From positions 2,774,976 to 2,838,975 of the forward strand of contig NC_134527.1 of assembly GCF_027942865.1 (NCBI RefSeq): a DNA stretch of 64,000 bases, in the 5' to 3' direction. Origin of the DNA: Odontesthes bonariensis (lineage: Eukaryota > Chordata > Actinopteri > Atheriniformes > Atherinopsidae). Position numbers and translations under genes: made by a program. Numbering within the stretch: the first letter of the stretch is position 1; each line of letters starts with the position of its first letter. The notes beneath the pieces are model-generated. The model was not told the origin of the DNA. It ran no database searches and was given only the letters and a program-made list of their open reading frames with translations. Shown in pieces: positions 57,501 to 64,000 of the stretch.

Positions 57501-60500
57501 GCAAAGAAAGCAAAGGAAGTAAAGGAAGTAAAGGAAGCAAAGGAAGCGAAGGAAGTAAAGGAAGCAAAGAAAGCAAAGGAAGTAAAGGAAGTAAAGGAAG
57601 CAAAGAAAGCAAAGGAAGTAAAGGAAGTAAATGAAGCAAAGGAAGCAAAGGAAGCAAAGGAAGTAAAGGAAGTAAAGGAAGCAAAGGAAGCGAAGGAAGC
57701 GAAGGAAGTAAAGGAAGTAAAGGAAGCAAAGGAAGTAAAGGAAGTAAAGGAAGCAAAGGAAGTAAAGGAAGCAAAGAAAGCAAAGGAAGTAAAGGAAGTA
57801 AAGGAAGCAAAGGAAGCGAAGGAAGTAAAGGAAGCAAAGAAAGCAAAGGAAGTAAAGGAAGTAAAGGAAGCAAAGAAAGCAAAGGAAGTAAAGGAAGTAA
57901 AGGAAGCAAAGGAAGCAAAGGAAGCAAAGGAAGTAAAGGAAGTAAAGGAAGTAAAGGAAGCAAAGGAAGCAAAGGAAGTAAAGGAAGCAAAGAAAGCAAA
58001 GGAAGTAAAGGAAGTAAAGGAAGCAAAGGAAGCGAAGGAAGTAAAGGAAGCAAAGAAAGCAAAGGAAGTAAAGGAAGTAAAGGAAGCAAAGGAAGCAAAG
58101 GAAGCAAAGGAAGTAAAGGAAGTAAAGGAAGTATAGGGAGCAAAGGAAGCAAAGGAAGTAAAGGAAGCAAAGAAAGCAAAGGAAGTAAAGGAAGTAAAGG
58201 AAGCAAAGGAAGCGAAGGATGTAAAGGATGTAAAAGGAAGTGAAGAATGTAAAGGAAGGGAAGGAAGTAAAGGAAGTAAAAGGATGTAAAAGGAAGTGAA
58301 GGAAGTAAAGGAAGTGAAGGGAGTGAAGGAAGTAAAGGAAGTAAAGGAAGTGAAGGAAGTAAAGGAAGTGAAGGAAGTAAAGGAAGTGAAGGAAGTGAAG
58401 GAAGTGAAGGAAGTAAAGGAAGTGAAGGAAGTAAAGGAAGTAAAGGAAGTGAAGGAAGTGAAGGAAGTAAAGGAAGTGAAGGAAGCGAAGGAAGTAAAGG
58501 AAGTAAAGGAAGCGAAGGAAGCAAAGGAAGCAAAGGAAGCAAAGGAAGCAAAGGAAGCAAAGGAAGTAAAGGAAGTAAAGGAAGTAAAGGAAGTAAAGGA
58601 AGTGAAGGAAGTGAAGGAAGTAAAGGAAGCAAAGAAAGCAAAGGAAGTAAAGGAAGCACAGGAAGCAAAGGAAGCAAAGGAAGTAAAGGAAGCAAAGGAA
58701 GCAAAGGAAGCAAAGGAAGTAAAGGAAGTAAAGGAAGTGAAGGAAGTAAAGGAAGTAAAGGAAGCAAAGAAAGCAAAGGAAGTAAAGGAAGCAATGGAAG
58801 CAAAGGAAGCAAAGGAAGCAAAGGAAGTAAAGGAAGCAAAGAAAGCAAAGGAAGTAAAGGAAGTAAAGGAAGCAAAGGAAGTAAAGGAAGCAAAGAAAGC
58901 AAAGGAAGTAAAGGAAGTAAAGGAAGCAAAGGAAGCGAAGGAAGTAAAGGAAGCAAAGGAAGTAAAGGAAGTAAAGGAAGCAAAGAAAGCAAAGGAAGTA
59001 AAGGAAGTAAAGGAAGCAAAGGAAGCAAAGGAAGCAAAGGAAGTAAAGGAAGCAAAGGAAGCAAAGGAAGCAAAGGAAGTAAAGGAAGCAAAGGAAGCAA
59101 AGGAAGCAAAGGAAGTAAAGGAAGTAAAGGAAGTGAAGGAAGTAAAGGAAGTAAAGGAAGCAAAGAAAGCAAAGGAAGTAAAGGAAGCAAAGAAAGTAAA
59201 GGAAGTAAAGGAAGTAAAGGAAGCAAAGGAAGTAAAGGAAGCAAAGAAAGCAAAGGAAGTAAAGGAAGTAAAGGAAGCGAAGGAAGCAAAGGAAGCAAAG
59301 GAAGCAAAGGAAGCAAAGGAAGTAAAGGAAGTAAAGGGAGTGAAGGAAGTAAAGGAAGCGAAGGATGTAAAGGATGTAAAAGGAAGTGAAGAATGTAAAG
59401 GAAGGGAAGGAAGTAAAGGAAGTAAAAGGATGTAAAAGGAAGTGAAGGAAGTAAAGGAAGTGAAGGGAGTGAAGGAAGTAAAGGAAGTAAAGGAAGTGAA
59501 GGAAGTAAAGGAAGTGAAGGAAGTAAAGGAAGTGAAGGAAGTGAAGGAAGTAAAGGAAGTAAAGGAAGCGAAGGAAGCAAAGGAAGCAAAGGAAGCAAAG
59601 GAAGCAAAGGAAGCAAAGGAAGTAAAGGAAGCAAAGGAAGCAAAGGAAGTAAAGGAAGTAAAGGAAGTAAAGGGAGTGAAGGAAGTAAAGGAAGCGAAGG
59701 ATGTAAAGGATGTAAAAGGAAGTGAAGAATGTAAAGGAAGGGAAGGAAGTAAAGGAAGTAAAAGGATGTAAAAGGAAGTGAAGGAAGTAAAGGAAGTGAA
59801 GGGAGTGAAGGAAGTAAAGGAAGTGAAGGAAGTAAAGGAAGTGAAGGAAGTGAAGGAAGTAAAGGAAGTGAAGGAAGTGAAGGAAGTGAAGGAAGTAAAG
59901 GAAGTAAAGGAAGCAAAGAAAGCAAAGGAAGTAAAGGAAGTAAAGGAAGTAAAGGACGTAAAGGAAGTAAAGGAAGCAAAGAAAGCAAAGGAAGTAAAGG
60001 AAGTAAAGGAAGTAAAGGAAGTAAAGGAAGTAAAGGAAGCAAAGAAAGAAAAGGAAGTAAAGGAAGTAAAGGAAGCAATGGAAGCAAAGGAAGCAAAGGA
60101 AGTAAAGGAAGTAAAGGAAGCAAAGAAAGCAAAGGAAGTAAAGGAAGTAAAGGAAGCAAAGGAAGTAAAGGAAGTAAAGGAAGTAAAGGAAGTAAAGGAA
60201 GCAAAGAAAGCAAAGGAAGTAAAGGAAGCAAAGGAAGCAATGGAAGCAAAGGAAGCAAAGGAAGTAAAGGAAGTAAAGGAAGCAAAGAAAGCAAAGGAAG
60301 TAAAGGAAGTAAAGGAAGCAATGGAAGCAAAGGAAGCAAAGGAAGTAAAGGAAGTAAAGAAAGCAAAGAAAGCAAAGAAAGCAAAGGAAGTAAAGGAAGT
60401 AAAGGAAGCAAAGGAAGCAAAGGAAGTAAAGGAAGTAAAGGAAGCAAAGAAAGCAAAGGAAGTAAAGGAAGTAAAGGAAGCAATGGAAGCAAAGGAAGCA

Positions 60501-63500
60501 AAGGAAGTAAAGGAAGTAAAGGAAGTAAAGGAAGCAAAGAAAGCAAAGGAAGTAAAGGAAGTAAAGGAAGCAAAGGAAGTAAAGGAAGTAAAGGAAGCAA
60601 AGAAAGCAAAGGAAGTAAAGGAAGCAAAGGAAGAAAAGAAAGCAAAGGAAGTAAAGGAAGTAAAGGACGTAAAGGAAGCAAAGGAAGCAAAGGAAGCAAA
60701 GGAAGTAAAGGAAGTAAAGGAAGCAAAGAAAGCAAAGGAAGTAAAGGAAGTAAAGGAAGTAAAGGACGTAAAGGAAGTAAAGGAAGCAAAGAAAGCAAAG
60801 GAAGTAAAGGAAGTAAAGGAAGTAAAGGAAGCAAAGAAAGAAAAGGAAGTAAAGGAAGTAAAGGAAGCAAAGGAAGCAAAGGAAGTAAAGGAAGTAAAGG
60901 AAGCAAAGAAAGCAAAGGAAGCAAAGGAAGTAAAGGAAGCAAAGGAAGTAAAGGAAGTAAAGGAAGTAAAGGAAGTAAAGGAAGCAAAGAAAGCAAAGGA
61001 AGTAAAGGAAGCAATGGAAGCAAAGGAAGTAAAGGAAGCAAAGAAAGCAAAGGAAGTAAAGGAAGTAAAGGAAGCAATGGAAGCAAAGGAAGCAAAGGAA
61101 GTAAAGGAAGTAAAGAAAGCAAAGGAAGTAAAGGAAGTAAAGGACGTAAAGGAAGTAAAGGAAGCAAAGAAAGCAAAGGAAGCAAAGGAAGTAAAGGAAG
61201 TAAAGGAAGCAAAGAAAGCAAAGGAAGTAAAGGAAGTAAAGGAAGTAAAGGACGTAAAGGAAGTAAAGGAAGCAAAGAAAGCAAAGGAAGTAAAGGAAGT
61301 AAAGGAAGTAAAGGAAGTAAAGGAAGCAAAGAAAGAAAAGGAAGTAAAGGAAGTAAAGGAAGCAAAGGAAGCAAAGGAAGTAAAGGAAGTAAAGGAAGCA
61401 AAGAAAGCAAAGGAAGCAAAGGAAGTAAAGGAAGCAAAGGAAGTAAAGGAAGTAAAGGAAGTAAAGGAAGTAAAGGAAGCAAAGAAAGCAAAGGAAGTAA
61501 AGGAAGTAAAGGAAGCAAAGGAAGCAATGGAAGCAAAGGAAGTAAAGGAAGCAAAGAAAGCAAAGGAAGTAAAGGAAGTAAAGGAAGCAATGGAAGCAAA
61601 GGAAGCAAAGGAAGTAAAGGAAGTAAAGAAAGCAAAGGAAGTAAAGGAAGTAAAGGAAGCAATGGAAGCAAAGGAAGCAAAGGAAGTAAAGGAAGTAAAG
61701 GAAGCAAAGAAAGCAAAGGAAGCAAAGGAAGTAAAGGAAGCAAAGGAAGTAAAGGAAGCAAAGAAAGCAAAGGAAGTAAAGGAAGTAAAGGAAGCAAAGG
61801 AAGCGAAGGAAGTAAAGGAAGCAAAGAAAGCAAAGGAAGTAAAGGAAGTAAAGGAAGCAAAGGAAGTAAAGGAAGTAAAGGAAGTAAAGGAAGTAAAGGA
61901 AGCAAAGAAAGCAAAGGAAGTAAAGGAAGTAAAGGAAGCAAAGGAAGCAATGGAAGCAAAGGAAGTAAAGGAAGTAAAGGAAGCAAAGAAAGCAAAGGAA
62001 GTAAAGGAAGTAAAGGAAGCAATGGAAGCAAAGGAAGCAAAGGAAGTAAAGGAAGTAAAGAAAGCAAAGGAAGTAAAGGAAGTAAAGGAAGCAATGGAAG
62101 CAAAGGAAGCAAAGGAAGTAAAGGAAGTAAAGGAAGCAAAGAAAGCAAAGGAAGCAAAGGAAGTAAAGGAAGCAAAGGAAGTAAAGGAAGCAAAGAAAGC
62201 AAAGGAAGTAAAGGAAGTAAAGGAAGCAAAGGAAGCGAAGGAAGTAAAGGAAGCAAAGAAAGCAAAGGAAGTAAAGGAAGTAAAGGAAGCAAAGAAAGCA
62301 AAGGAAGTAAAGGAAGTAAAGGAAGCAAAGGAAGCAAAGGAAGCAAAGGAAGTAAAGGAAGCAAAGGAAGCAAAGGAAGTGAAGGAAGTGAAGGAAGCAA
62401 AGGAAGCAAAGGAAGTAAAGGAAGTGAAGGAAGTGAAGGAACTAATGGAAGTAAAGGAAGTGAAGGAACTAATGGAAGTAAAGGAAGACGGGCCAAAAAC
62501 AGCTCCACCTCTGGGACTCACCCTCACGTCTGTGAGCTCCACGCCCGTCCGGTCGGCGTACAGCATCACCCTCGGGTGGGCGGAGAACTCGCACCATCTC
62601 CATGACGACTTGGCGTTGAAGTACAGGTTGCTATGCTCCACCCGAACCGTCTGCATCCTGATGGGGAGGAATACGTTTTATCTAATTAATCACATGATTT
62701 CCCTGATTAATCGCGATTAATCGCATTTGTACACAGAATCCAAAAGTAGCGTATAGCTTTTAGCATTTAGCTTTATTTTAAATGTGCTGCCATATGAATG
62801 AAAGTGCCATAACATTTGTTGTGCAAACACACTTTTAACATCAGCATCTTTCTGTAGTTTTTATGTAGAAGCCTCGCTCCACTGTCTGTTTCCTTGAATG
62901 ACAGACTTTTACAAAATAGGCACAAAAGCCCCCAAAAATGTGGGAAAAAAAAATTCTATATTTTTTTAAATGTATTTTTTTATTAAAATGTTTTAATTTG
63001 TTTAATTTTTTTTTTAAATTTGTTATATAAAAAAATTTATTTTTAAAAAAAGGAAAAGAAAATTGTATTTTTTTTTGGACATTTTTTTTGTATTTTTGGG
63101 GGGAAAAATTGCATTTAAAAAATAATAATAATAATAAAACCTACGTCAATGCACGATAAAATATTTATCTTTGTTAAATAATTAACAGGTTAACGCGTCC
63201 AGCCCTAGTTTTTTTTATTCTCAGCCGTCTCCAGCTCCAGCAGAACGGCTTCCTCACCCTTTGCCCACAGTCCACAGGTTCGCTGCTCCGCTCTCACTCG
63301 CCACCAAAACTTCCCCCAAAACATGAGGGCTGAAATCACAAAGCAGAGAGACGGTAACTTTTTCTCCTCTTGTTCACCCGGAGGCCGCGGCCTTCCTCCT
63401 CCTGATGCTCGCTCACCTGACGGCGACGCAGGTCGCCACCTCGCTGGCGTTGATCACCTGCAGCAGACGCGGTTCCTTTGTTTCGCTGAACCTCCAAACT

Positions 63501-63748
63501 CCGCAGAAGTGATCCGACCGCACAGCGACACAGCCTGCACACAAACACAAACAGCTTTAAATGAATCCAGCTGTGAATCCAGCTGGGAAGTCACCTTTTT
63601 AACATCTTCTTACAGTCGTTGAAGAGCGCGGTGCAGCTGATCTGTCTGATGGGGGCTTTGAGCTGGAAGCTGGAGGGCTCGCTGCTGCTGGCATCCAGGA
63701 AGGAAGAACTCCCGCCGTGCTGGTGCTGCAGCGCCACTTTGTGGAAGT
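45572..63748 (-). CDS. taf1c: TAF1C, RNA polymerase I-specific TBP-associated factor (5' end outside the window)
   Basis: Coding exons, 5' to 3' on the minus strand: 63748-63614, 63534-63417, 63329-63258, 62657-62522, 53343-53215, 53135-52964, 52300-52163, 50057-48727, 45775-45572; all have GT/AG borders and all phases join (about 810 codons in the window). Matches to TAF1C: 'VAVRSDHFCGVWRF', 'EVLVASESGAANLW', 'SSWRWCEFSAHPRV', 'YADRTGVEL', 'MDERFPCVPMLKSDH', 'AGDIFYQ' and the C-terminus 'PKKKSRMGF'. TAF1C belongs to SL1/TIF-IB with TBP, TAF1A, TAF1B and TAF1D and helps place Pol I on the rDNA promoter. The N-terminal half is propeller-like. The large exon 50057-48727 carries a basic run (KKKKEKKKK) and a coding repeat. 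The intron 62521-53344 is almost wholly a tandem array. The exon starting at 63748 is mid-protein; earlier exons are beyond the right edge. Confidence 0.93.
45813..46713. mobile_element. hAT element remnant (TAGAGATGCACCG ends) in the last taf1c intron
   Basis: TAGAGATGCACCG at the left and CGGTGCATCTCTA at the right, flanked by CTTTAGTC and CTTTAGTA (7/8), an 8-bp hAT-type target duplication. It sits 38 nt from the 3' splice site of the terminal taf1c exon. Confidence 0.88.
46181..46483 (-). pseudogene. hAT transposase N-terminal fragment (BED finger)
   Basis: A 100-residue frame with 'AVCNSCKSKVSRGG' and 'NLIRHLEKKH' (BED finger), then 'MEFMALDEQPFSVVQDKGF', typical of the segment after the BED finger in ZBED/hAT proteins. 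The rest of the transposase is missing. Confidence 0.75.
46720..47552. repeat. Interrupted long inverted repeat in the last taf1c intron
   Basis: The left arm 46720-46970 pairs with 47281-47552; a second arm pair, 46971-47006 with 47153-47188, is nested inside. The right side has about 90 extra bases between its two arms. No coding capacity is evident. Confidence 0.85.
47926..48582. mobile_element. MITE with GGGCTGTGTTCGAA ends, copy 3
   Basis: GGGCTGTGTTCGAAACCG to TTTCGAACACAGCCC, the best-preserved ends of the four. A further fragment lies at about 47765-47870. In the last taf1c intron. Confidence 0.85.
48812..48973 (-). repeat. taf1c: Coding minisatellite in taf1c: three 54-bp units
   Basis: Three consecutive 54-bp copies encode 'QGDPQTPSGRHDVSLSQT' (the first one translated has 'AMSLS' in place of 'DVSLS'), followed by a partial unit. 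The length is a multiple of three, so copy number can change without breaking the frame. It lies in the low-complexity C-terminal region. Confidence 0.9.
50187..50776. mobile_element. MITE of the GGGCTGTGTTCGAA family, copy 4, ends eroded
   Basis: The body matches copies 1-3, but both terminal 15-20 bp are lost. In the taf1c intron upstream of exon 50057. Confidence 0.75.
50777..52162. other. taf1c: taf1c intron, low-complexity A/T-rich
   Basis: No frame of note; (TAA)n/(TAAA)n tracts at 51840-52030 follow the 'aaatactttattcatccccc' repeat. Confidence 0.5.
52330..52900 (+). mobile_element. LINE ORF2 C-terminus and tail, split by another insert
   Basis: 52340-52495 repeats the 'gtggaacaaactgccagtgg' stretch of the copy at 39905, and 52830-52900 its tail. 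The middle (about 52497-52820) is a second repeat starting 'aaatactttattcatccccc', which also occurs at 51740-51795. Confidence 0.65.
53357..62486 (-). repeat. Giant 9-bp minisatellite filling a taf1c intron
   Basis: About 1,000 copies of a 9-bp unit: plus strand GGAAGTAAA, GGAAGTGAA, GGAAGCAAA, GGAAGCGAA and lesser variants; taf1c sense strand TTTACTTCC, TTTGCTTCC and similar. It starts about 35 nt after the donor at 62521 and ends about 13 nt before the acceptor AG at 53345-53344. The left part is rich in GTAAA/GTGAA units and the right part in GCAAA units with one-base-changed GAAAGCAAA. Long open frames on both strands here (up to about 3,200 codons) are products of the repeat, not genes. 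Confidence 0.97.
62674..63207. mobile_element. hAT-like fragment (TAGGGCTGGGC family) in a taf1c intron
   Basis: Starts with 'ctaattaatcacatgatttc' only about 17 nt upstream of the taf1c exon that begins at 62657, and ends CCAGCCCTA at about 63207. At 62919-62940 it contains the tail 'ggcacaaaagcccccaaaaa' of the SINE seen at 1744-1918. Confidence 0.75.
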
Positions 63749-63885
63749 CTGAGGTACTGCGTTAAGAATCAGAACAGAGCAGGAAAAACAGGCCTCTGCT
63801 TCATATGAGAGTGTGAAACTGGCATATTTAGGGTTCACAACCAATTTGTTGTGAATTATTTCATACATAACTAAACTATTTCAGC

Positions 63886-64000
63886 TAGGGCTGGGCAGCG
63901 ATTAAAATGTTTAATCTAATTAATCACATGATTTCCCTGATTAATCACGATTAATCGCATTTGTACGCAGAATCCAAAAATGAATCCAAAAGTAGTGTAT
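63886..64000. mobile_element. hAT-like element (TAGGGCTGGGC family), cut by the window edge
   Basis: Starts TAGGGCTGGGCAGCGATTAA and continues to the edge. In the taf1c intron upstream of exon 63748. Confidence 0.8.

Noticed and set aside
53087-62720. Very long open frames on both strands (up to about 3,200 codons; KEVKEA and FTSFAS type)
   Set aside because: They are translations of a 9-bp repeat lying inside a taf1c intron, and the real exons at both ends splice over it.

Overview
The window comes from a bony-fish nuclear genome, most likely a percomorph teleost. The evidence is intron-split vertebrate cyclin genes with short fish-style introns, a single-exon TRIM gene of the type expanded in fish, a tRNA-derived SINE, Tc1-like and hAT transposon debris with BED zinc fingers, many foldback MITEs and LINE 3' tails. 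There is no bacterial or viral gene organisation.

Layout, left to right. 0-11 kb is transposon debris around one intact minus-strand gene, a RING/B-box/coiled-coil/B30.2 TRIM E3 ligase (2353-4008). 10.3-33.1 kb is ccni (cyclin I), minus strand, eight coding exons of about 429 codons plus a probable non-coding first exon. Its introns hold a 3.9-kb 14-bp satellite, a Tc1-like transposase pseudogene with a G-rich minisatellite inside it, and several MITEs. 33.1-34.6 kb is the interval between two divergent cyclin genes, with a long (TA)n run and three ATTGG boxes at 26-bp spacing. 34.6 to about 43.5 kb is ccng2 (cyclin G2), plus strand, seven coding exons, 334 codons. About 45.0-64.0 kb is taf1c, the TAF1C subunit of the RNA polymerase I selectivity factor SL1, minus strand, with its 5' end beyond the window. 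One taf1c intron is a 9.1-kb array of about 1,000 copies of a 9-bp unit.

The cyclin pair is divergent, as the adjacent human CCNI/CCNG2 pair is, so this looks like an old synteny block. ccng2 and taf1c are convergent. No operon-like cooperation is expected. The encoded roles are cell-cycle and stress-linked atypical cyclins, rRNA transcription and ubiquitin ligation.

The most unusual feature is how single tandem arrays fill introns. The taf1c array, read in the sense direction, is an essentially AG-free chain of branch-point-like and polypyrimidine modules that runs up to the 3' splice site. The ccni 14-bp array presents hundreds of STAT/BCL6-type TTCNNNGAA dyads in an intron whose non-array part is only about 100 nt. 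The G-rich ccni array appears to have grown out of a few codons of a dead Tc1-like transposase. Another ccni intron is almost entirely a hAT remnant that appears to supply its 5' splice site. All gene models here were assembled by eye from phase, splice consensus and remembered family sequence; no alignment program or transcript data was used.
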